Assembly (NCBI GenBank): GCA_964412105.1
Contig: CAYPNM010000008.1
Coordinates: 30,312-94,311, forward strand
DNA from: JAKAGZ01 sp964412105
GTDB lineage: Bacteria > Bacteroidota > Ignavibacteria > Ignavibacteriales > Ignavibacteriaceae
DNA length: 64,000 nucleotides
Reading direction: 5' to 3'
The notes beneath the pieces are model-generated. The model had not been told where the DNA came from, searched no databases, and saw only the letters and a list, made by a program, of their open reading frames with translations. Below, one piece after another: positions 52,701 to 60,437 of this stretch. Positions within the stretch are counted from its first letter, which is position 1, and every line of letters begins with the position of its first letter. Position numbers and translations under genes: made by a program.

Positions 52701-53288
52701 GTTAATGTTCTTGTTCTTGATACAGAAGTTTATTCAAATACTGGCGGGCAAATGTCGAAAGCAACTCCAAGAGCTGCAGTTGCAAAATTTGCTGCCGGCG
52801 GGAAACCTATAGGGAAAAAGGATCTGGGTTTAATGGCTATAACCTATGGTAATGTTTATGTGGCAAAAGTTGCGATGGGTGCTAACGATGCACAAACAGT
52901 AAGAGCCTTTATTGAAGCAGAGGCGTATGACGGACCTTCATTGATAATTGCTTACAGTCAATGCATAGCTCACGGGATTGATATGGCAAAAGGTATGAGA
53001 AATCAAAAAGCTGCTGTTGATTCAGGATACTGGCAACTTTATAGGTTTAACCCGAATCTTATAAAAGAGGGGAAAAATCCTTTCAAGCTTGAATCCAAGG
53101 GATTAAAAATTCCATTGAAAGATTATGCTTATATGGAAACAAGATATAAAATGCTAACAAAATCTGATCCTGAAACAGCCAAAGAATTAATAAAGCTTGC
53201 GCAGCAGGATGTATATGATAGGTGGAATACGTACGAACAAATGGCAGCTGAAAAGCCTGCAGAAAATAAGGAAAATAAACAATCTTAG
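49701..53288 (+). CDS. nifJ: Pyruvate:ferredoxin (flavodoxin) oxidoreductase, homodimeric type
   Basis: Converts pyruvate and CoA to acetyl-CoA, CO2 and reduced ferredoxin. About 1195 residues carry all domains: the N-terminal POR domain (Y-P-I-T-P-S-S-P-M-G), the CoA domain, the gamma domain, then C-I-Q-C-N-K-C-V-I-V-C-P and C-T-G-C-G-L-C-V-D-V-C-P, and the C-terminal TPP domain with G-A-C-S-G-C-G-E-T, A-T-G-C-S-S-I-Y-G-G and T-E-V-Y-S-N-T-G-G-Q. Start ATG 49701 has a GGA 7 bases upstream; ATG 49689 would add four residues. It supplies low-potential electrons from carbon oxidation. Confidence 0.97.
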   Translation: MERKKVTIDGNEAAAYTAFNINEVIAIYPITPSSPMGEWCDAWSAKKMKNIWDVIPSVSELQSEGGASGSVHGALQGGALTTTFTASQGLLLMIPNMYKIAGELTPTVFHVSARSIAAQALSIFGDHTDVMATRSTGFGLIASASVQEVMDMALIAQAAALESRIPFVHFFDGFRTSHEVMKIEQLAKEDMLAMMDQQLILEHRKRALSPDHPVIRGTAQNPDVFFQGRETVNKYYQACPEIVQKSMDRFAKIVGRQYHLFDYVGAPDAERIVVMMTSGCGAAEETVEYLTQREEKVGLLKVRLYRPFSIDHFIKALPKTTKVISVLDRTKEPGSPGEPLYLDVVNAISEKHLSGELEFFYPKIVGGRYGLSSKEFTPAMVKGVFDNAKKEMPKNHFTIGINDDVTNTSLDFDPGFSIESPETFRGKFYGLGADGTVGANKNSIKIIGEGTDHFAQGYFVYDSKKSGSTTTSHLRFGPKEIKSTYLVNSANFIACHQTVFLEKMDMLFDAIEGATFLLNTKASKEEVWDTLPEKVQQDLIKKKMKFFIVDAYKIASETGMGARINTIMQTCFFAISNIFPREQAISLIKDSIKKTYGAKGDKIVQMNFDAVDKTLANLFEVKVPEKVTSKIQLQPAVSGNAPEFVKEVTAEIIAGRGDLIPVSKMPADGTFPLGTTQWEKRNIALEVPVWDESICIQCNKCVIVCPHATIRAKVYDEKLLGNAPSTFKHMPFKAKGYGEGLAYSIQVAVEDCTGCGLCVDVCPVKNKTNTSLKSINMEEQIPLREKERANWDYFLTLPEYDRKKINSAQVKDSQFLEPLFEFSGACSGCGETPYVKLASQLFGDRMLVANATGCSSIYGGNLPTTPWTANKEGKGPAWSNSLFEDNAEFGLGFRLAIDKHILQAKGLLKKLSSEIGEKLVNELLNADQKDEVGIYEQRQRVEELKKKLTDAKLTNNGDAKDLLSIADYLVKKSVWIMGGDGWAYDIGYGGLDHVLASGKNVNVLVLDTEVYSNTGGQMSKATPRAAVAKFAAGGKPIGKKDLGLMAITYGNVYVAKVAMGANDAQTVRAFIEAEAYDGPSLIIAYSQCIAHGIDMAKGMRNQKAAVDSGYWQLYRFNPNLIKEGKNPFKLESKGLKIPLKDYAYMETRYKMLTKSDPETAKELIKLAQQDVYDRWNTYEQMAAEKPAENKENKQS

Positions 53289-53307
53289 AATTTAAAAGGG
53301 AAATGAA

Positions 53308-54297
53308 ATGAATCTTCAAACAAATTATTTGGGATTAGAATTAAAAAACCCTATTGTTCCATCAGCGGGTCCGCTTTCTTCCGAAATATCTAACTTTAAA
53401 AAATTTGAAGATGCCGGTGCTGCAGCTGTTGTTATGTATTCGTTGTTTGAGGAGCAAATAGAGCACGAGGCGCTGGAACTGGATTATCATACTACAGTTA
53501 CCGCTGATAGTAATGCGGAAGCTTCTTCTTATTTTCCGACGGATGTAGAATTTAAATTGGGTCCGGAAGAATATCTTGAGCATATTAGAAAAGCAAAAGA
53601 AGCTGTAGATATTCCGATTATAGGAAGCCTGAATGGAAAATCACTTGGTGGATGGACTGATTATGCAAAGAAAATTGAACAGGCAGGCGCTGATGCACTT
53701 GAGCTGAATATTTATAGACTGGCAACTAATCCGGAACTAACCGGTTATGATGTGGAAAAGGAATATTTAGATATTGTTAAGCAGGTTAAGTCTTCAATCA
53801 ATATACCTATTGCTGTAAAACTTAGTCCTTATTTTAGTTCTCTTTCATGGATGGCTAAACTTTTTGAAGAAGCAGGAGCCGATGGATTGGTTTTATTTAA
53901 TAGGTTTTATCAGCCCGACATTGATCTGGAAAATTTAGAAGTGGTTCCGAATGTAATATTAAGTACGCCTATGGATATGAGGTTGCCGTTGAGATGGATT
54001 GGAATTTTATTTGGAAAAGTAAATATGGACTTGGCTGCTACGAGTGGAATCGACAATGAAAAGGATGTAATAAAAATGATTATGGCGGGGGCGAAAGTTA
54101 CACAAATGCTTTCCAGCCTATTGAGGAATGGAATAGAGCATATCACAGATGTTCTTACAAAGATGATCTACTGGATGGAAGTAAACGAATATGAATCACT
54201 TGATCAAATGAGAGGGAGCATAAGTCACAAGAATATTGCCGATCCCTCACTTTTTGAGCGTGCTAATTATATGAAGGCTTTGAATTCGTATAAATAA
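53308..54297 (+). CDS. Dihydroorotate dehydrogenase-like flavoprotein
   Basis: A 329-residue TIM-barrel protein of the DHOD/PreA superfamily. The N-terminus L-G-L-E-L-K-N-P-I-V-P-S-A-G-P-L and the FMN-phosphate region G-I-D-N-E-K-D-V-I-K-M-I-M-A-G-A are visible. The class-1/2 active-site pattern for orotate is not clear, so pyrimidine synthesis is not assured. It sits 19 bases after PFOR with a good ribosome-binding site, a pairing that suggests an electron-transfer partner of the pyruvate pathway. Substrate unknown. Confidence 0.8.
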   Translation: MNLQTNYLGLELKNPIVPSAGPLSSEISNFKKFEDAGAAAVVMYSLFEEQIEHEALELDYHTTVTADSNAEASSYFPTDVEFKLGPEEYLEHIRKAKEAVDIPIIGSLNGKSLGGWTDYAKKIEQAGADALELNIYRLATNPELTGYDVEKEYLDIVKQVKSSINIPIAVKLSPYFSSLSWMAKLFEEAGADGLVLFNRFYQPDIDLENLEVVPNVILSTPMDMRLPLRWIGILFGKVNMDLAATSGIDNEKDVIKMIMAGAKVTQMLSSLLRNGIEHITDVLTKMIYWMEVNEYESLDQMRGSISHKNIADPSLFERANYMKALNSYK

Positions 54298-54322
54298 AGA
54301 TATTTTTCTCTCCTTTTATTTT

Positions 54323-54354
54323 AGCAACGGCGGTATTACTGTCGTTGCTTTTTT
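54323..54354 (+). terminator. Rho-independent terminator after the PFOR/DHOD-like pair
   Basis: AGCAACGGC (54323-54331) pairs with GTCGTTGCT (54341-54349) with one mismatch, a 9-base loop and six Ts following. It closes the operon 25 bases after the stop. Confidence 0.88.
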
Positions 54355-54433
54355 ATTAAATTTAGCATATCTGAAGTTTTGTATTTAAACTTATTTTAAG
54401 TTAACCGGCTATAAATCTTAATTTTTATGGAAA

Positions 54434-54928
54434 ATGAAAACTCTTATCTTGGTTCGTCATGCTAAATCTAGCTGGGAGAATAAAAGCGTTTCTGATTTTG
54501 ATAGGCCACTAAATGAGCGGGGGAAAAGGGATGCACCTTTTATGGCTGATATTTTAAAGAAAAATAATGTAAAAATTGATCTTATTCTCACAAGTCCTGC
54601 AGTCCGCGCATTAACAACAGCAAAAATATTCGCAAAAGAACTTGATATAGCTGAAAAGGAAATCGTTGCTGATAAAGATGTTTATGAAGCAGGCAGAAAA
54701 GATTTGCTTAAAATATTATTGAAAACAAATGATTCCATTGAACATTTAATGTTGTTTGGACATAATCCGGGATTGACATATCTTTCAAATTACTTATGTG
54801 ACTTTGAAACTGATAATATACCTACCTGCGGAATTGTTTGTATGCATCTTGATTTTGATTCCTGGAAATATCTTGGCAATAAATCCTGTAGCTTGGATTT
54901 TTTTGAATATCCCAAGAAATATTTTTAA
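54434..54928 (+). CDS. sixA: SixA-like phosphohistidine phosphatase
   Basis: 164 residues of the histidine-phosphatase superfamily. The catalytic R-H-A motif is at residues 8-10 (L-V-R-H-A-K-S-S-W), followed by F-D-R-P-L-N-E-R-G-K-R-D-A and a second catalytic histidine in L-F-G-H-N-P-G-L-T. This combination is typical of SixA, which dephosphorylates phosphohistidine in signalling or PTS proteins. In a genome with a PEP-synthase-like phosphohistidine protein at 33539 it could have relevant substrates, but that link is speculative. Confidence 0.87.
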   Translation: MKTLILVRHAKSSWENKSVSDFDRPLNERGKRDAPFMADILKKNNVKIDLILTSPAVRALTTAKIFAKELDIAEKEIVADKDVYEAGRKDLLKILLKTNDSIEHLMLFGHNPGLTYLSNYLCDFETDNIPTCGIVCMHLDFDSWKYLGNKSCSLDFFEYPKKYF

Positions 54929-54988
54929 CAAATGAGTTTAATATAGTTTACATTTTTTTATAGATTTAAATAAAAATAATCGGCAGTA

Positions 54989-55855
54989 ATGAAAATTGCT
55001 ATTGCAGGAGCCACAGGGGTACTGGGCCAAAACCTGGTACCATTATTAATTAAACATAGATACGAAGTGGTGGCATTGGTGCGTTCGGTTTCAAAAGCAA
55101 AATCAGTTTTGCCATCTTCTGTGGAAAAAATAAAATGTGATTTGTTAAATGAAGCAGATACCGAACATTTATCTTCATTTCTGGGCGATTGTCAATGTGT
55201 GGTTCATATCGCAACCTCAATTCCGACTGAGTTTAATAAACCGGGAGCGTGGGATGTAAATAATAAGTTGCGCACTAAGGGAACAAAAAAATTAATTGAG
55301 GCCTCACTCAATGCCAAAGTTATAAGGTATATTCAGCAAAGTATTGTAATGGCTTATAGCGATGGGGGAGATGAGTGGATTAATGAAGAACATCCACTAG
55401 ATGAATCTCCTGAACGGGAATTAATTTGTGCTCCCGTAATTGAAATGGAAAATTTAGTAAAGGCTATTCCTGAAAATAAAATGGACTGGTTTATTTTGCG
55501 AGGTGGAATTTATGTTGGTGATGGTACTTTCCAGGAAAAGACTCTTAAGGATTTAAAAGATGGCTTAAATATCGTTACGGGTAATGGTAATAATTATGTC
55601 TCGTTTGTTCACGTGGCTGATATGGCTGATGCAATATTAAAATCCATTGAAAATGAAACAGGAAATTTAATCCTAAACATTGTTGCTAAACCGGTTAAGC
55701 AAATAGAATATTTAAAATATTTAGCAGAAAAAATAGGAGCGATGATACCGGTACAAAACTATAAACTACCAACTCCGCCGTCATTCAGATGTAGCAGCCT
55801 TCGGGCCCAATATGCAATTAATTGGAAGCCGGGCCGTAATATTTATCCATTTTAG
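54989..55855 (+). CDS. NAD-dependent epimerase/dehydratase-like protein
   Basis: 288 residues of the extended short-chain dehydrogenase type. The N-terminal G-A-T-G-V-L-G-Q-N-L binds NAD(P). The family Y-x-x-x-K active site is not clear in the expected place (Q-Q-S-I-V-M-A-Y-S-D follows), so it may be an atypical NAD(P)-binding protein rather than an active epimerase. No neighbours suggest a pathway. Confidence 0.75.
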   Translation: MKIAIAGATGVLGQNLVPLLIKHRYEVVALVRSVSKAKSVLPSSVEKIKCDLLNEADTEHLSSFLGDCQCVVHIATSIPTEFNKPGAWDVNNKLRTKGTKKLIEASLNAKVIRYIQQSIVMAYSDGGDEWINEEHPLDESPERELICAPVIEMENLVKAIPENKMDWFILRGGIYVGDGTFQEKTLKDLKDGLNIVTGNGNNYVSFVHVADMADAILKSIENETGNLILNIVAKPVKQIEYLKYLAEKIGAMIPVQNYKLPTPPSFRCSSLRAQYAINWKPGRNIYPF

Positions 55856-55897
55856 ACTATTTTCAGCGATTATTGATTAACCATACTTGATAAATAT

Positions 55898-55913
55898 TTT
55901 AAGCATACTTAAA
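55898..55913. promoter_or_regulatory. Palindromic operator candidate upstream of the DtxR/MntR-like gene
   Basis: TTTAAG-CATA-CTTAAA has perfect 6-base arms and lies 25 bases before the regulator start. A second CATACTT occurs at 55882-55888. Size and position fit autoregulation by a dimeric metal-dependent repressor. Confidence 0.5.
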
Positions 55914-55938
55914 TTATATTTAATAACGGACTTAATTT

Positions 55939-56601
55939 ATGCAAAATATATCAAAAGAAGATTATTTGGGTATAATCTATAAATGCAAGGACGAAAATGG
56001 CGAAATAAAACCAAACGTAATTGCTGAAAAGCTTCATATATCCAATGCAGCAGTAACAGATATGTTAAAAAAGCTTTCGCGCGATGGTCACATTATATAT
56101 GAAAAATATAAAGGCATACGTCTTACAAACTCTGGTGGTGAATATGCGCGCAATATGGTTAGGCGCCACAGAATTTGGGAAGTGTTTTTAAATCAGATAG
56201 TAGGATTACCTTGGGATAAAGTTCATGATGAAGCCAACAGGCTTGAGCACTCCGGATCTGATGAACTGATTAACAGGCTCGAAGAGATGTTAGAATTCCC
56301 GGAATATGATCCGCATGGTGATCCTATCCCATCAAAAGAGGGAAAAATTCCTAGGCTGCGAAAGCATGTTCAGCTCGCTGAATTAAAATCCGGGCAAATC
56401 GGAACTGTAATTAGAGTAAATGATTTTGATGATCAGTTTCTCTCTTATATAACGAAGCTTGGTATAAAGTTGAGAGAACCAATTCTGGTGAAAGAAAAAA
56501 GAAAATTTGATAAGTCACTGCAGATAATTGTGAAAGGCAAACCGATCAACATTAGTGGCAAAGTTGCTGAAAATATTTTTGTTGAATTAAAAAGAAATTA
56601 A
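55939..56601 (+). CDS. DtxR/MntR-family metal-dependent regulator
   Basis: 220 residues: winged helix (about 1-62), dimerisation and metal-binding helices (about 65-140), and a C-terminal FeoA/SH3-like domain (about 150-220), which MntR lacks but DtxR/IdeR has. Metal ligands fit the family: D8, H77, D97/E98, E103 and H104. It is followed after 4 bases by an Nramp transporter, so it probably senses Mn2+ or Fe2+ and controls the three-gene operon. Confidence 0.92.
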   Translation: MQNISKEDYLGIIYKCKDENGEIKPNVIAEKLHISNAAVTDMLKKLSRDGHIIYEKYKGIRLTNSGGEYARNMVRRHRIWEVFLNQIVGLPWDKVHDEANRLEHSGSDELINRLEEMLEFPEYDPHGDPIPSKEGKIPRLRKHVQLAELKSGQIGTVIRVNDFDDQFLSYITKLGIKLREPILVKEKRKFDKSLQIIVKGKPINISGKVAENIFVELKRN

Positions 56602-56605
56602 TTAA

Positions 56606-58501
56606 ATGATTATGGATAAATCTTTAGCTGAAGTTCATTCAACCATTGATACAAGAAAACAAAAAAGTTTCTGGCTCAGATTATTCCTTTTTACCGGTCC
56701 TGCGTTTATGGTTTCCATTGGTTATATGGATCCGGGAAACTGGGCAACTGACCTTGCAGGCGGAGCACAGTTTGGGTATAAATTAATATGGGTAATCCTG
56801 CTCGCTAACCTGATGGCGATCCTATTCCAGACCCTTTCGGCACGACTGGGAATCGTCAGCGGAAGAGATCTAGCACAAGCATGCCGCGATCACTACCCTA
56901 AAGGAATTAATTATATTTTATGGATACTTACCGAAGTTGCAATTGCCGCAACAGACCTTGCTGAAGTTATAGGCTCGGCGGTGGGCCTATATTTATTATT
57001 TGGAATTCCAATTATCTGGGGCGTTGTAATTACCACATTTGATGTTCTCATACTAATGCTTTTAATGTCATTTGGCATCAGAAAAATGGAAGCGTTTATT
57101 CTTGCGCTTGTTGCAACAATAGGCGTTTGCTTTGCGTTCGAAATGTTTTTATCTAAGCCTGACTTAAGTGCAATTTTAACGGGCTTTGTTCCTTCATCTA
57201 TGAACACTAACGCGCTGTACATTTCCCTTGGGATTATTGGTGCTACGGTTATGCCGCATAATTTGTATTTGCATTCAGCGCTTGTACAATCGAGGAATAT
57301 AGAAAGGACATCTTTAGGAATGAGAGAGGCAAATAAATTTAACCTCATAGATTCGGTTGTTGCTTTAAATGCAGCCTTTCTTGTTAACGCTTCGATTTTA
57401 ATTTTAGCAGCTGCGGTGTTTTTTACAAGTGGTCATTCCAATGTTGCTTCAATAATTGATGCACACGCATTGCTTGCCCCGCTTCTTGGTAACCAGTTTG
57501 CACCAATTGCCTTTGGAATTGCTCTGTTGGCGGCAGGACAGTCATCAACTATAACCGGCACTTTTGCTGGACAAATTGTAATGGAAGGATTTATCGGTTT
57601 AAAAATAAGGCCTTGGCTAAGAAGGCTTATAACACGCTTAATTGCAATTGTACCGACTTTAATCGTGATTAAGATTTCAGGAGATAAATCCGTTGATAGT
57701 TTACTTGTTTTTTCTCAGGTGGTTTTATCACTGCAACTGCCGTTTGCTCTTATACCTCTGCTTCACTTTACAGCTAGTAAAATTAAAATGAAAGAATTTG
57801 CTTCAAAACAGCTATTGAGAATTATAGCATGGCTCGCAGCAGGAATAATAGTTGTGTTAAACTTAAAACTTGTTTTTGACTTTGCGGCAGAAAATATATC
57901 CGTACCGGGAATACTGTCATTAATTATAAAATTTGCTTTTATTCCATTTAGCTTTTTGATGATTTTATTGTTACTGTGGATTACTATAGAACCATATTTA
58001 AAGAAAGAAAGATTAGAAAAAATACCCTTGCCGAAAGTTACTTTTAAGAAAATTAAACATCGCGAAAGGGAAGTAATGGGTTACAAAAAAATTGGAATTG
58101 CTCTTGAAGGCAAACTAAGCAGGGATCAGCAGATTCTCGAAGGAGCATATTCCTTTATAAATTCAACTGATGCCGAAGTTTATTTTATTCACTGTGTGGA
58201 AACGGCGACGGGAAGATTTATTGGCGATATGGTTGCTGATAAACGCGCCAACGAAATGCACTTGTACTTAAGACAGTTTTCCGAAAAGCTTGAAAAAGAG
58301 AATTTTGTTATCCATACGGTAATAGGCGGCGGTGAACCCGAAGATGAAATTGCTAGAATATGCAAAAGTGAAGATATTGAATTGCTTATTGTCGGGAGCC
58401 ACGGGCATAAGATGATGAAAGATATTATTTACGGCTCTACGGTAAATGAAGTAAGGCACAGATTAAGGATACCGGTACTGGCCATTCCCGTTGATAGATA
58501 A
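56606..58501 (+). CDS. mntH: Nramp-type Mn2+/Fe2+ transporter with C-terminal universal-stress domain
   Basis: 631 residues, longer than the usual ~400-450 for MntH. The Nramp part (about 20-470) has about eleven helices, the D-P-G-N-W metal-site motif near residue 47 and the M-P-H-N-L-Y-L-H-S motif near 215. Residues from about 490 form a UspA domain (I-V-G-S-H-G-H near 600), a cytoplasmic nucleotide-binding module. Proton-coupled metal uptake is the family function; the Usp domain may regulate it. Coupled to the upstream regulator. Confidence 0.92.
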   Translation: MIMDKSLAEVHSTIDTRKQKSFWLRLFLFTGPAFMVSIGYMDPGNWATDLAGGAQFGYKLIWVILLANLMAILFQTLSARLGIVSGRDLAQACRDHYPKGINYILWILTEVAIAATDLAEVIGSAVGLYLLFGIPIIWGVVITTFDVLILMLLMSFGIRKMEAFILALVATIGVCFAFEMFLSKPDLSAILTGFVPSSMNTNALYISLGIIGATVMPHNLYLHSALVQSRNIERTSLGMREANKFNLIDSVVALNAAFLVNASILILAAAVFFTSGHSNVASIIDAHALLAPLLGNQFAPIAFGIALLAAGQSSTITGTFAGQIVMEGFIGLKIRPWLRRLITRLIAIVPTLIVIKISGDKSVDSLLVFSQVVLSLQLPFALIPLLHFTASKIKMKEFASKQLLRIIAWLAAGIIVVLNLKLVFDFAAENISVPGILSLIIKFAFIPFSFLMILLLLWITIEPYLKKERLEKIPLPKVTFKKIKHREREVMGYKKIGIALEGKLSRDQQILEGAYSFINSTDAEVYFIHCVETATGRFIGDMVADKRANEMHLYLRQFSEKLEKENFVIHTVIGGGEPEDEIARICKSEDIELLIVGSHGHKMMKDIIYGSTVNEVRHRLRIPVLAIPVDR

Positions 58502-58525
58502 AAAATTACAAACAGGAAAAATTTT

Positions 58526-59647
58526 ATGGGCACAGTTAAAATAGATAAGAAAACCATAACAACATGGAAATATCATCTGCAGGACGAAATAGATGCCGCT
58601 TTCCTTTACAGGCAATTAGCTAAATTAATTAGCAATGAAAAAAGAAAGAAGGTATACCTGCAGTTAGCTGATGTGGAAGATAAACATGTTACTGCCTGGA
58701 AAGATTTACTTAAAAAAAATAAAATTAAATTAAGGGATGATGTACCCAGTGCAAAAGCTAAGATGCTTGCGTGGATTTCACAAAAATTCGGACCATCACT
58801 TTTGTCAAAAATGATGCTCAAGGAGGAAGCCACAGAGGTTAAATCCTATCTTGGTTTATATAGAAATAATCCTGAAGGACAAACAAAAGAAATCGCGTTA
58901 CGATTAGCCCGGGATTCTGCTGAGCATGCCAACAAATTAATGGATACTGATAGTATAAGCGAAGAACCATGGCATAGTTCAGAATCTGGTGGAATTTTAA
59001 GAAATGTTGTATATGGTTTTAATGATGGGCTGACCGCTAATTTTGGTTTGATTGCCGGTGTTATTGGTGCGAGCGCTGCACCTCATTTAATATTAATTTC
59101 TGGTTTGGCAGGTTTATTGGCTGATGCACTCTCTATGGGTTCGTCAGGTTATCTAGCTGCTATGAGTGAAAAAGAAGTTTTCGAGCATGAAAAAAGAATG
59201 GAAAAAGATGAAATAAAATTTATGCCTGAGCTTGAAACAGAGGAACTTACTTTAATATATGAGTCAAAAGGGATGAACAGGGAAGATTCGCGCAGGCTGG
59301 CCGAAGAAGCAATGAAAAATCCTGATCAGGTTTTAGAAGAAAAAATAAGGGAAGAACTTGGAATAGTAGAAAACTCCCAAAGTCCTCTAAAGGAAGGTTG
59401 GATAACCGGATTAGCTACTGCTATCGGTGCGGTAATCCCGGTTTCCCCTTTTTTCTTTTTAGGAGGAACGGCAGCAATAGTTATATCTTTTATAATTTCA
59501 ATGACGGCTCATTTTGGAGTAGGAGCGGCAAGGAGTTTCTTTACAGGTCGTGGACTTTTCAGAAGCGGATTTGATATGTTTGTTGTTGGATTTGGAGTTG
59601 CTGCAGTAGGTTATTTTATTGGTGAATTAATTCTGAAGTTTTTATAA
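58526..59647 (+). CDS. Ferritin-like domain fused to VIT1/CCC1 membrane transporter (MbfA-like)
   Basis: 373 residues. The N-terminal 150 form a rubrerythrin-type bundle with E-I-D-A-A-F-L-Y-R-Q, E-D-K-H-V-T-A-W and D-S-A-E-H-A-N-K, which supply di-iron ligands. The rest is a VIT1/CCC1 domain with about five helices (G-F-N-D-G-L-T-A-N-F-G-L-I-A-G and S-M-G-S-S-G-Y-L). MbfA proteins of this design export iron. It follows the transporter by 24 bases, so one operon combines a sensor, an importer and an exporter. Confidence 0.9.
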   Translation: MGTVKIDKKTITTWKYHLQDEIDAAFLYRQLAKLISNEKRKKVYLQLADVEDKHVTAWKDLLKKNKIKLRDDVPSAKAKMLAWISQKFGPSLLSKMMLKEEATEVKSYLGLYRNNPEGQTKEIALRLARDSAEHANKLMDTDSISEEPWHSSESGGILRNVVYGFNDGLTANFGLIAGVIGASAAPHLILISGLAGLLADALSMGSSGYLAAMSEKEVFEHEKRMEKDEIKFMPELETEELTLIYESKGMNREDSRRLAEEAMKNPDQVLEEKIREELGIVENSQSPLKEGWITGLATAIGAVIPVSPFFFLGGTAAIVISFIISMTAHFGVGAARSFFTGRGLFRSGFDMFVVGFGVAAVGYFIGELILKFL

Positions 59648-59665
59648 AAATATAGGAAGCGAATT

Positions 59666-60433
59666 ATGAAGAAAATCAGAATTTTATCTTGGAACGTAAA
59701 TGGAATAAGAGCCGTCCATAAAAAAGGATTTTTAGAATGGTTTAGCAAAGAAAAACCTGATATTCTTTGTATACAGGAAACAAAAGCACAGCCAGAGCAG
59801 CTTGCCGATGAGTTAATAAATGTGGAAGGGTATCATTCCTATTTTTCATCTGCTGTTAGAAAAGGTTATAGCGGAGTTGCTATTTACACTAAAGCTGAAC
59901 CTAAAAGCATAAAGAAGGGGTTCGGCATTGAAAAGTTCGACAGTGAAGGAAGAATATTGATTGCTGAATATTCAGAATTTATTCTTTTCAATATTTATTA
60001 TCCAAATGGAAAAGCGAGAGAAGAAAGATTACGCTACAAAATGGATTTTTATGATGCATTCCTTGCTTATGCAGATAAATTAAAGAAGAAGAAAAAAAAC
60101 TTGGTTATCTGTGGTGATGTTAATACTGCTCACAAGGAAATAGATTTGGCCAGGCCAAAAGAAAATGAAAAAACTTCAGGATTCCTTCCTGAAGAGAGAG
60201 CCTGGATGGATAAATTTTTTAAGCATGGGTACATAGATACATTTCGGATGTTTAATCAGGAACCGGAAAATTATACTTGGTGGGATTTGATGACCAGAGC
60301 CCGGGAAAGAAATGTTGGCTGGCGCATAGATTATTTTTTTGTAAGTGAAAATTTCAAAAAGAAAGTTAAAAATGCTTTTATAATGCCGGATGTTATGGGT
60401 TCTGATCATTGCCCTATAGGAATTGAAATATAA
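59666..60433 (+). CDS. xth: Exodeoxyribonuclease III
   Basis: 255-residue AP endonuclease/3'-exonuclease for base-excision repair. Catalytic motifs are S-W-N-V-N-G-I-R-A, I-Q-E-T-K-A (Mg2+ Glu near residue 35), G-D-V-N-T-A-H, I-D-Y-F-F-V-S and S-D-H-C-P-I-G at the C-terminus. The length and all motifs are typical of XthA/ExoA. It starts 18 bases after the VIT fusion. Confidence 0.95.
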   Translation: MKKIRILSWNVNGIRAVHKKGFLEWFSKEKPDILCIQETKAQPEQLADELINVEGYHSYFSSAVRKGYSGVAIYTKAEPKSIKKGFGIEKFDSEGRILIAEYSEFILFNIYYPNGKAREERLRYKMDFYDAFLAYADKLKKKKKNLVICGDVNTAHKEIDLARPKENEKTSGFLPEERAWMDKFFKHGYIDTFRMFNQEPENYTWWDLMTRARERNVGWRIDYFFVSENFKKKVKNAFIMPDVMGSDHCPIGIEI

Positions 60434-60437
60434 TATA

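Noticed and set aside
53308..54297. Confident pyrD (pyrimidine synthesis) label for the DHOD-like gene
   Set aside because: The orotate-specific active site is not clear and no pyrimidine genes are nearby; it is paired with PFOR.
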